64,000 nucleotides of DNA, taken from assembly GCF_028747205.1 (NCBI RefSeq), contig NZ_CP112880.1, positions 3,534,001 through 3,598,000 of the forward strand, given 5' to 3'. This document shows, piece after piece, positions 24,656 through 32,022 of the stretch. This DNA comes from Streptomyces sp. CA-278952. GTDB lineage: Bacteria > Actinomycetota > Actinomycetes > Streptomycetales > Streptomycetaceae. Position numbers and translations under genes: made by a program. Below the pieces are notes generated by a model. It was not told where the DNA came from and searched no databases. It was given only the letters and a program-made list of their open reading frames with translations. Within the stretch, counting starts at the first letter, position 1, and each line of letters begins with the position of its first letter.

Positions 24656-24853
24656 TCAGACGAGCGTGAAGCACCACACGCCGAGGCCGAGGAAAACTAC
24701 GCCGAAGAGCGTCGTGAGTGCGGTGGAGGCGACGGGGCTCACACCGTGCGCCACCGGCGCGCGGTGCAGGGCTCGCGCCCCTGTCCAGATCAGGAGGGCC
24801 GCGCCGAACAGCGCCAGGGCCGTACCGGCGAAGACTGCTGAGACGCTCTCCAT
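24656..24853 (-). CDS. Small two-helix membrane protein, function unknown
   Basis: From the ATG at 24853, with AGGAG six bases upstream, 65 residues are encoded: MESVSAVFAGTALALFGAAL, a positively charged turn (ARALHRAP) and a second hydrophobic segment (LTTLFGVVFLGLGVWCFTLV). The frame is open further upstream, but that part is arginine-rich, low complexity and overlaps an 11-bp repeat, so I do not include it. I recognise no family. It may be a short helical-hairpin membrane protein. Confidence 0.6.
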   Translation of the reverse strand: MESVSAVFAGTALALFGAALLIWTGARALHRAPVAHGVSPVASTALTTLFGVVFLGLGVWCFTLV

Positions 24854-25388
24854 GTCGTACTCCTGGACCGTCGTGGCGAACCACCCGGGGCGGGCCGGCC
24901 GGTCCCGGAGCCGGACCTGGGCGGCCCGGCACGGGGAGGCTGTCACCCCGGGGCATCGCCCACACGAACCCCGGGTGAACAGCACTCCCCAGCCGACCAG
25001 CGGAACCCCATCGGCCGCATACGGACCGCTTGCGGACGGCTTGCGGACCGCTTGCTGACGGCTTGCGGACCGCGCAGGGACCGCGCAGGGATCGCACGAC
25101 CGGAATGCGCGGCCCGGGCGGTCCGGAAAGCGCGCCGAGCGGGAACGCACTGGTGACGAGGCCGGCACCGTCCGACCGAGGGGCGCCCCACCCCGTACCG
25201 GAAGGCGGTCGCGGTCACTGTCCTACGGACACGGCCTCCAGCTCACACCGTCGTACGGAAACGGCCTCCAGTTCGCCGACCGCCGCACCCTCCGCACTCG
25301 CCGCGCTCTCCACACCCCCCGTACTCGGCGCGCTCTCCGACGCCTCCACGCTCTCCGCGCTCTCCGCGGCCTTCGCGCACTCCGCGTC
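24854..25388. other. Gene-free stretch with repeats
   Basis: No convincing gene. It holds the upstream region of the small membrane protein, an 11-bp repeat array (25017-25093), a diverged 24-bp direct repeat (about 25223-25275) and a CGCGCTCTCCG-rich low-complexity segment up to the end of the methyltransferase gene. Confidence 0.6.
25017..25093. repeat. Seven tandem 11-bp units
   Basis: Consecutive 11-bp units follow GCTTGCGGACC or GCTTGCGGACG: 25017, 25028, 25039, 25050, 25061, 25072 and 25083. The first and the last two are diverged. An 11-bp period places each unit on about the same face of the helix. Confidence 0.75.
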
Positions 25389-26915
25389 CTACTGGCCCCG
25401 CGGTACGGCGCCGGGCGCCGGTTCCAGGAAGCCCTCCTCGACCAGCAGCCGGATCGCCTGCGGGGTACGGTCGCGCAGGAGCACCGGGTCTTCCGCCATC
25501 AACTGCGCGATGGCGTCCAGGATCCGCCCGGCGGGCAGCGATCCGTCGCACACGCCCGCGAACCCGGCGGCCACCGCGTCGACCTTGGTCGCCCGCATCA
25601 TGCCGCCGTGCTGACGCAGCACCACATGCTCGGGGTCCTCCGCGCCCGGCAGGCCGACCTGCTCCTGCACGACCTCGGCGGCGAGGACGAAGTGCCCGGC
25701 GAGCAGCGCCGCGTCGTCCTGGTCGCGGAGGTAGTCCTGGCGGGCGAAGTGCTCCTGAACGGCCTGCCCGAGCGGCTGCCGCACCGCGTGCGGCCACTCC
25801 TCGATCACGATCGAGGGGTTCCCGGCCTCCGCCGCGGCGGATTTGCGGAGGGTGATCCAGCCGAATCCGACGGCCGTGGCGCCCCGTGCCTCGAACTCAT
25901 CGAGCCACGCCTCGTACCGCTCGGTGTACTCGGCGGGGCCGCTGCGGTGGTCGCCGCTGTCCCGCAGCCACAGCTCGGCGTACTGCGTGACGTCCTGGAC
26001 CTCGCGCTGGACGATCCAGGCGTCACAGCCGTACGGCACCCAGGAGCGCAGCCTGTCCTGCCACTCCTCGCCCTCCACGTGCTGCCAGTTGGCGAGGAAC
26101 TGGGCGTAACCCCCCTCGTTCAGATGGGCGCCGGACTGCTGCACCAGCGCCCGGCACAGGTCGTCGCCGCCCATGCCGCCGTCCCGGTAGGTGAGGCGGG
26201 CGCCGGGCGAGATGACGAAGGGCGGGTTGGAGACGATCAGGTCGAACGTGTCGGAGCCCACCGGCTCGAAGAGGGAGCCCTCGCGCAGTTCGGCGGGGGC
26301 GGCGCCGGACAGGGCAAGGGTGAGCCGGGTGAACTCCAGGGCACGGGGGTTGAGGTCGGTGGCGGTGACCCGGGTCGCGTGCTGGGCGGCGTGCAGCGCC
26401 TGGATGCCGGAGCCCGTACCGAGGTCGAGGGCCGAGGCGACCGGCGCCCGGACGGTGATCCCGGCGAGGGTGGTGGAGGCCCCGCCGACCCCGAGGACGA
26501 CACCCTCCTCGCGCGAGCCGATCCCGCCCGCACCGCCGACCGCGCACCCGAGGTCGGACACGATGAACCAGTCCTCGCCGTCCGGCCCCCCGTACGGCCG
26601 TACGTCGACGTCCGCACGGACCGTCCCGTCGGCGTGGCTCACCCAGCCGTCCGCGACGCACTCGGCGAGCGGCAGGGCGGCACGCGCCTGCTCCTCGGCG
26701 ACGGGACGCTGCAGCAGGAACAGCCGCACCAGCGTGTCGAGCGGGGTGTCACCCCGGGTGGCCCGCAGGGCGGGGACCGTCTCGCTGCGGGCGAGGGCGG
26801 CATAGGCGGGCGCGCCGAGGCGGTCGAGGAGCCCGTCCGCGGTGAAGTCCGCGGCGAGCAGGGCCTCACGGAGGGCGGCGGCGTGGTCGGGTGCGGGAAG
26901 GCTGCTCTTACTCAC
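25389..26915 (-). CDS. Class I SAM-dependent methyltransferase (HemK/RsmC-like, DUF7059 N-terminus)
   Basis: The GTG at 26915 gives 508 residues. The N-terminal ~140 residues form a helical domain typical of actinobacterial relatives; then come LDLGTGSGIQALHAA (SAM motif I, about 168-182), TDLNPRALEF and VSNPPFVIS, the NPPY-like active site of enzymes that methylate an amide or exocyclic amino nitrogen. The C-terminal ~200 residues are an added domain of unknown role. The substrate may be rRNA or a protein Gln; the sequence does not decide. The frame is open about 90 residues upstream, but that part is Arg/Thr low complexity. It is downstream of no other gene in operon distance. Confidence 0.85.
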   Translation of the reverse strand: MSKSSLPAPDHAAALREALLAADFTADGLLDRLGAPAYAALARSETVPALRATRGDTPLDTLVRLFLLQRPVAEEQARAALPLAECVADGWVSHADGTVRADVDVRPYGGPDGEDWFIVSDLGCAVGGAGGIGSREEGVVLGVGGASTTLAGITVRAPVASALDLGTGSGIQALHAAQHATRVTATDLNPRALEFTRLTLALSGAAPAELREGSLFEPVGSDTFDLIVSNPPFVISPGARLTYRDGGMGGDDLCRALVQQSGAHLNEGGYAQFLANWQHVEGEEWQDRLRSWVPYGCDAWIVQREVQDVTQYAELWLRDSGDHRSGPAEYTERYEAWLDEFEARGATAVGFGWITLRKSAAAEAGNPSIVIEEWPHAVRQPLGQAVQEHFARQDYLRDQDDAALLAGHFVLAAEVVQEQVGLPGAEDPEHVVLRQHGGMMRATKVDAVAAGFAGVCDGSLPAGRILDAIAQLMAEDPVLLRDRTPQAIRLLVEEGFLEPAPGAVPRGQ

Positions 26916-26950
26916 CCACCCATTGTGTCCGCTCCCACCGACAACGGCAG

Positions 26951-26982
26951 CGGCCCGGACACCCACGTGGGTGTCCGGGCCG
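26951..26982 (-). terminator. Terminator of the small lipoprotein gene
   Basis: A perfect 32-bp palindrome (16-bp arms) starts 12 nt after the lipoprotein stop codon. Confidence 0.8.
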
Positions 26983-26994
26983 GATGAACGGCGC

Positions 26995-27681
26995 TCAGCC
27001 CTTCTTCTCCGCGGAGTCCTTGTCCGCGGAGTCCTTCTCCGTCGAGTCCTTCTCCGTCGCATCGTTCTTGTCGGCGTCCGTGCCCGCCGGCGGCGCGTCG
27101 GAGCCGGCCGCCGCGGAGCCGGAGGGGCCGGTCGAGGCAGTCGGCTTCTGGCAGCCCTTCTGCTTCGACATCGCGACGCCGACCTCACCGGACTGGAGCT
27201 TCTTCAGGGCCTGGTCACCGCTGGTGCTGATCTTGTTCAGCTCGTCGGCGATGCCCTTCAGCCCGTCGGCGAACTTCGCCTGGTCCTTGGTGTCGAGCGC
27301 GTCGACCTCGGTCTTGAGGTCGGCGTACGCCTTGGAGGAGGCGTTGAGCTCCTTGACCGCTTCCTTCTGCGTGGTCTCGCCGTCGTCCACCGGCGGCGGA
27401 CCGGCGGAGTCCACGGCGGTGCCCAGCGACTTGTACGCCTGGGAGATCTGCTGGAAGGCGGCCGAGTCGGTCTTCTGGACGTCGGCGGGCTTGCTGTTGT
27501 CCGCGGTCTGCTGCTGGATGGAGGCGTTGGCGTTGGCGATCTTCTGCAGTTGCGGCTGAACCTGGTCGCAGACCTTCTTGGCCCAGTCGTTGACCTTGTT
27601 GTCGCTGTCGTCGCTGCAGCCCGACAGCGTCAGTACGAGTACCGCACCGCCGGACAGTGCGGCTGCAAGCTTCTTGTTCAC
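26995..27681 (-). CDS. Small secreted lipoprotein, function unknown
   Basis: From the GTG at 27681 (GGAAGGGA upstream) the 228-residue product starts NKKLAAALSGGAVLVLTLSGCSD with the lipobox LSGC. The middle, residues 35-165, is all-helical in appearance with heptad-like spacing. The end is an acidic/lysine repeat (EKDS, DKDS) and looks disordered. A TTG six codons upstream overlaps the ribosome site and is less likely. I recognise no enzymatic domain; it is probably anchored outside the membrane. Confidence 0.8.
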   Translation of the reverse strand: MNKKLAAALSGGAVLVLTLSGCSDDSDNKVNDWAKKVCDQVQPQLQKIANANASIQQQTADNSKPADVQKTDSAAFQQISQAYKSLGTAVDSAGPPPVDDGETTQKEAVKELNASSKAYADLKTEVDALDTKDQAKFADGLKGIADELNKISTSGDQALKKLQSGEVGVAMSKQKGCQKPTASTGPSGSAAAGSDAPPAGTDADKNDATEKDSTEKDSADKDSAEKKG

Positions 27682-28050
27682 CGGATTGGTCCCTTCCAAG
27701 GCTCTCGGCCCCGGAACTTACACGCCGAGGGGACGACAGCCGGGTGCCGGTCATCCGGTGTGCACGCTTTTGAAGCCATTTGCACCAAGGGAAATGAGGG
27801 AGACGCCACTCGCGCCGAGAATCAGACGCACGATCGGTAACTCATCCGAAAGGCTGCTCCCGATCATCGGGAGGGACAGCGGAGGCGGAGAAGGAGCGGA
27901 CGGACGCGGAGGCGGAAGCGGAAGCGGAAGCGGAGACGGGACGGAGGCGGGACAGAGGCGGGACGGACGGCGCGTCAGCAAACACCACCGCCCGCCCCTG
28001 ACCGCGCGTCACACAGCTGCGCGCGCCCGGCGCGCCCCGCTACGTACGGC
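27682..28050. other. Gene-free stretch
   Basis: Contains the lipoprotein upstream region and a GGAAGC/GGAGGC microsatellite-like run at about 27885-27965. I see no gene. Confidence 0.6.
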
Positions 28051-30480
28051 TCACGGGGCCGCCGCTGGATCCGGCGCGCGGACCGAGGGACCACCATCCC
28101 CCGAGGCGTCGTCGTCGCCCACGGCGATGCCGCGCCGCTTGGAGACGTAGACCGCGACGACGATGATCCCGATGGCGACGACGGCCACCAGCGCCCGCAC
28201 CCAGGGATTGGCGTCCGCTCCGTAGCTGAACTGCACGATCGCCGGGGCGATGAGCAGGGCGACCAGGTTCATCACCTTGAGCAGCGGATTGATCGCCGGA
28301 CCCGCCGTGTCCTTGAACGGGTCACCGACCGTGTCGCCGATGACGGTCGCGGCATGGGCCTCGCTGCCCTTCCCACCGTGGTGGCCGTCCTCGACGAGTT
28401 TCTTGGCGTTGTCCCAGGCGCCGCCGGAGTTGGCGAGGAACACGGCCATCAGCGTGCCCGTGGCGATCGCGCCGGCGAGGTACGAGCCGAGGGCGCCGAC
28501 GCCGAGGGAGAAGCCGACGGTGATCGGCGCCAGGACCGCGAGCAGTCCCGGCGTGGCCAGTTCACGCAGGGCGTCGCGGGTGCAGATGTCGACGACGCGC
28601 CCGTACTCCGGCTTCTCCGAGTAGTCCATGATCCCGGGGTGCTCGCGGAACTGCCGCCTGACCTCGTAGACCACGGCCCCGGCGGACCGCGACACGGCGT
28701 TGATGGCCAGGCCGGAGAACAGGAAGACGACCGCTGCGCCCAGGATCAGGCCGACGAGGTTGTTGGGCTGCGAGATGTCCAGGCTCAGCCCCAGCTCGCC
28801 CGCCCCGGCCCCGACCTCGTCCACCGCCGTGGCGATGGCGTCGCGGTAGGACCCGAAGAGCGCCGCCGCCGCGAGGACGGCGGTGGCGATGGCGATGCCC
28901 TTGGTGATGGCCTTGGTCGTGTTGCCGACCGCGTCCAGGTCGGTGAGCACCTGGGCGCCGGCCCCCGTGACGTCCCCGGACATCTCGGCGATGCCCTGGG
29001 CGTTGTCCGAGACCGGTCCGAAGGTGTCCATGGCCACGATGACGCCCACCGTGGTGAGGAGCCCCGTCCCGGCGAGCGCGACCGCGAAGAGCGCCAGCAT
29101 GATCGACGTACCGCCCAGCAGGAACGCCCCGTAGACGCCCAGGCTGATCAGCAGCGCGGTGTACACGGCCGATTCCAGGCCGATGGAGATGCCCGCCAGC
29201 ACCACGGTGGCCGGGCCGGTGAGCGAGGACTTCCCGATGTCCCGGACCGGGCGGCGATTGGTCTCGGTGAAGTAGCCGGTGAGCTGCTGGATGAGCGCGG
29301 CCAGGACGATGCCGATGGCCACCGCGACCAGGGCGAAGATCCGCGGATCGCCACCGTGCCCGGCGATCGCCTCGTCGGTGACCCCGTCCAGCTCGGCGTA
29401 CGAGGAGGGCAGATAGGTGAAGGCGGCGACGGCCACCAGAACGAGCGAGACCACCGCGGAGATGAAGAAACCGCGGTTGATCGCGGTCATGCCGCTGCGG
29501 TCGGCACGGCGCGGGGCCACCGCGAAGATCCCGATCATCGCGGTGAGGACGCCGATCGCCGGGACCATCAGGGGGAAGGCGAGACCGGAGTCGCCGAACG
29601 CGGCCGTACCGAGGATGAGCGCCGCGACGAGCGTCACGGCGTACGACTCGAAGAGGTCGGCGGCCATGCCCGCGCAGTCACCGACGTTGTCGCCCACGTT
29701 GTCGGCGATGGTGGCGGCGTTGCGCGGATCGTCCTCCGGGATGCCCTGCTCCACCTTGCCCACCAGGTCGGCCCCGACATCCGCGGCCTTGGTGAAGATG
29801 CCGCCGCCGACCCTCATGAACATGGCGATCAGCGCCGCGCCGAGGCCGAAGCCCTCCAGCACCTTGGGCGCGTCGGCGGCATAGACGAGCACCACGCAGG
29901 AGGCCCCGAGCAGGCCGAGTCCCACCGTGATCATTCCGACCACGCCACCGGTACGGAAAGCGATCTTCATCGCTTTGTGCGAGACGGCGGTGAGATCCTT
30001 TTCCGGCTCGCCTTCCGCTGGAGTCGCCTCACGTGCGGCTGCGGCCACCCGCACATTGCTCCGTACGGCGAGCCGCATGCCGATGTATCCGGTCGCCGCG
30101 GAGAAAAGCGCACCCACCAGGAAGAAGAGGGAACGCCCTGCGCGCTGCGACCAGTTGTCGGCCGGCAACAGGAACAAGAGGAAGAACACGACGACGGAGA
30201 AGACACCGACCGTGCGCAGTTGTCGGGACAGATAGGCGTTCGCGCCCTCCGAGATCGCCGCGGCGATCTCCTTCATGCGTTCGGTGCCCTCGCCGGCCGC
30301 CAGGACCTGGCGTACGAGCAACTGGGCGACGATCAGCGCGGCGACGGCGACGACCGCCACCACGATGACGATCAGCCGGTTGCCGTCGGTGAGTACCGCC
30401 GCCGCGAGTGAGACGGGTCGGTCGGAAAGTGCGGATTCTTGCGTCAGTGCTGCCATTGGGGTGGTGAAGAACTCCGCCAT
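28051..30480 (-). CDS. hppA: Membrane-bound H+-translocating pyrophosphatase, K+-independent type
   Basis: From the ATG at 30480 (AGGAGGACGT directly upstream) there are 809 residues with about 16 membrane segments. The catalytic loop shows IFTKAADVGADLVGKVE and IPEDDPRNAATIADNVGDNV, the pyrophosphate/Mg binding motifs, and GDTVGDPFKDTAGPAINPL near the C-terminus. GNTTKAITKG has Lys where K+-dependent enzymes have Ala, so it should not need potassium. It splits cytoplasmic PPi and pumps protons outward. The frame is open 34 residues further up, but the strong ribosome site settles the start. The region to the right (30481-30919) carries no gene. Confidence 0.97.
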   Translation of the reverse strand: MAEFFTTPMAALTQESALSDRPVSLAAAVLTDGNRLIVIVVAVVAVAALIVAQLLVRQVLAAGEGTERMKEIAAAISEGANAYLSRQLRTVGVFSVVVFFLLFLLPADNWSQRAGRSLFFLVGALFSAATGYIGMRLAVRSNVRVAAAAREATPAEGEPEKDLTAVSHKAMKIAFRTGGVVGMITVGLGLLGASCVVLVYAADAPKVLEGFGLGAALIAMFMRVGGGIFTKAADVGADLVGKVEQGIPEDDPRNAATIADNVGDNVGDCAGMAADLFESYAVTLVAALILGTAAFGDSGLAFPLMVPAIGVLTAMIGIFAVAPRRADRSGMTAINRGFFISAVVSLVLVAVAAFTYLPSSYAELDGVTDEAIAGHGGDPRIFALVAVAIGIVLAALIQQLTGYFTETNRRPVRDIGKSSLTGPATVVLAGISIGLESAVYTALLISLGVYGAFLLGGTSIMLALFAVALAGTGLLTTVGVIVAMDTFGPVSDNAQGIAEMSGDVTGAGAQVLTDLDAVGNTTKAITKGIAIATAVLAAAALFGSYRDAIATAVDEVGAGAGELGLSLDISQPNNLVGLILGAAVVFLFSGLAINAVSRSAGAVVYEVRRQFREHPGIMDYSEKPEYGRVVDICTRDALRELATPGLLAVLAPITVGFSLGVGALGSYLAGAIATGTLMAVFLANSGGAWDNAKKLVEDGHHGGKGSEAHAATVIGDTVGDPFKDTAGPAINPLLKVMNLVALLIAPAIVQFSYGADANPWVRALVAVVAIGIIVVAVYVSKRRGIAVGDDDASGDGGPSVRAPDPAAAP

Positions 30481-30919
30481 ACGTCCTCCTTGACGCTCAG
30501 CGCTCAAGTCGTGGACGGATTGTAGGGAGCGGAACCTGATCAAAACAGTGGGTGGGAAGAGAATTGATCGCTCTCCCCCCAACGCCGGAAGATCAGCGGA
30601 GAGATTGTCCTCGAATGCAGTAATGAGACAGACGCATTACGCGAAGATAATCAAGAAAAAGGCCCTGCTCAGCAGGGCCTGGTAAATCGAAACATCATCC
30701 GCGCGGCTCAACGCCCACGATCCTCAACGCGCACGGACCGGTGGACGGATCTCAACACCTCGGCACCTGGAATGACGGACAGAGGCACCGGAGCGGCGGC
30801 CACGGGCACGGACAGCGCCACGGGGTACCGGGCACGGGCACAGACCGCCCCAGCACGGGCGCCCCCACCGAGCAGCAGGTACGAGCAGCAGGTACGGGCA
30901 CAGGCGCAGGTACGGACCC
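30481..30919. other. Gene-free stretch upstream of hppA
   Basis: Holds the hppA promoter region, a terminator for the anti-sigma gene (30652-30679) and short CAGCAGGTACG repeats near 30870-30900. No gene seen. Confidence 0.6.
30652..30679 (-). terminator. Rho-independent terminator
   Basis: On the minus strand a GC palindrome (30661-30679) is followed by TTTTTCTT, a rare clear T run for this genome. It lies 240 bp after the anti-sigma gene and ends that unit before hppA. Confidence 0.85.
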
Positions 30920-31390
30920 TCAGGGGCGGACCGCGGCGTCGGCCGTCGGCCAGCTCATGCGGATCACTCCGCCGGTCGCGCCGGACCGAACCTCCACGTC
31001 GTCGACGAGACCGCTGATGACCGCGAGGCCCATCTCGTCCTCGCCAGCATCGTCCATCTCAAGGTCGGGCCGGTCCGGGCCCGCTCCGGGAGCACCGGAG
31101 CCGTTACGCGCCCCGGACGCGGCGGGATCCCCGCCGGGGCCGGGAACACTGTCCCCGACCTCGATGGAGAACGCCTTCTCCTCCTCGGTCAACGCGACGC
31201 TGACCGGCTCGGTGATGCCGTGACTGAGATGCAGCCCGACCGCGCGGCTGCATGCCTCCCCGACGGCGAGCCTGACCTCGTCGAGCACCGCCTCGTCGAC
31301 GCCGGCCCTGCGCGCCACGGCGGCCGCCACCAGGCGGGCCGTCCTGACATGTTCAGGCTGGGCGCTGAAGCGGAGTTCAACGGTGGCCAT
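30920..31390 (-). CDS. RsbW-like ATP-binding anti-sigma factor, BldG partner (ApgA-like)
   Basis: The ATG at 31390 (GAGGGGGAT upstream) gives 156 residues: MATVELRFSAQPEHVRTARL, a HATPase_c N-box region EVRLAVGEACSRAV and a G2-like GLAVISGLVDDVEV. An acidic Gly/Pro/Ala insertion at about 90-120 separates them. The canonical N-box Asn that holds Mg2+ is replaced, and G1 (VGDSVPG) is weak, so kinase activity is doubtful. In S. coelicolor the gene beside bldG encodes ApgA, an anti-sigma factor that BldG binds; position and sequence agree. It would sequester a sigma factor until BldG takes it off. Confidence 0.85.
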   Translation of the reverse strand: MATVELRFSAQPEHVRTARLVAAAVARRAGVDEAVLDEVRLAVGEACSRAVGLHLSHGITEPVSVALTEEEKAFSIEVGDSVPGPGGDPAASGARNGSGAPGAGPDRPDLEMDDAGEDEMGLAVISGLVDDVEVRSGATGGVIRMSWPTADAAVRP

Positions 31391-31589
31391 GACATCCCCC
31401 TCGAACGTTCGGGCGTACGCCTCAGAGGCCCCGGGCATAGCGCCCGGCACCCCTGCTCTCCTCCTCCGGAAGCCGACGAAGCCGACAGCCGACCCAAGGG
31501 TCGACCGCCTGCCCGTCACGGCCCATAAGCTGCCGCTGCCGGCCTGTTCACTGCCTGCCGACCGACCCGGGGGCCGGTCCGCTCCGACC

Positions 31590-31943
31590 TCAGTCGGTGG
31601 CGGCGACAGCCTCGTCGACCGTGGTGTGAATCGGGAACACCTTGGTCAGACCTGTGATCCGGAAGATCTTGAGAATGCGCTCCTGGTTGCAGACCAGGCG
31701 CAACGAGCCCTCATGGGCCCGGACACGCTTCAAGCCGCCCACGAGCACGCCGAGGCCGGTGGAGTCGAGGAAGTCGACGCCTTCCATGTCGACAACCAAG
31801 TGGTAGCTGCCGTCATTCACCAACTCGACCAACTGCTCGCGCAGCTTGGGCGCGGTATACACATCAATCTCGCCACCGACCTCGACGACCGTACGGTCGC
31901 CACCAGGCCCGGACACATTGCGAGTCGACAGGGACAGGTCCAC
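31590..31943 (-). CDS. bldG: Anti-sigma factor antagonist BldG
   Basis: The 117-residue STAS-domain protein starts at GTG ([10 protein letters not shown]) with AGGATCC-type ribosome site. It has [16 protein letters not shown] and [19 protein letters not shown]; Ser61 in DSTG is the phosphorylation site (Ser57 in S. coelicolor BldG). Phosphorylation by a partner kinase blocks binding to the anti-sigma factor, and BldG is needed for aerial mycelium and antibiotic production. Compared with my recollection of the S. coelicolor protein it is four residues longer near residue 11. It lies 199 nt upstream of the anti-sigma gene on the same strand and diverges from the helicase gene. Confidence 0.96.
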   Translation of the reverse strand: MDLSLSTRNVSGPGGDRTVVEVGGEIDVYTAPKLREQLVELVNDGSYHLVVDMEGVDFLDSTGLGVLVGGLKRVRAHEGSLRLVCNQERILKIFRITGLTKVFPIHTTVDEAVAATD

Positions 31944-32022
31944 GGATCCTCCAGCACCTTGCTATCGAGCGGTCGCCCCTCGGTCTCCCCGACGGAGGCC
32001 AGGGGACGGATCGCCAGCCGCG

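Noticed and set aside
28354..30411. 685-codon open frame opposite hppA
   Set aside because: Antisense shadow of the pyrophosphatase; no ribosome site or domain.
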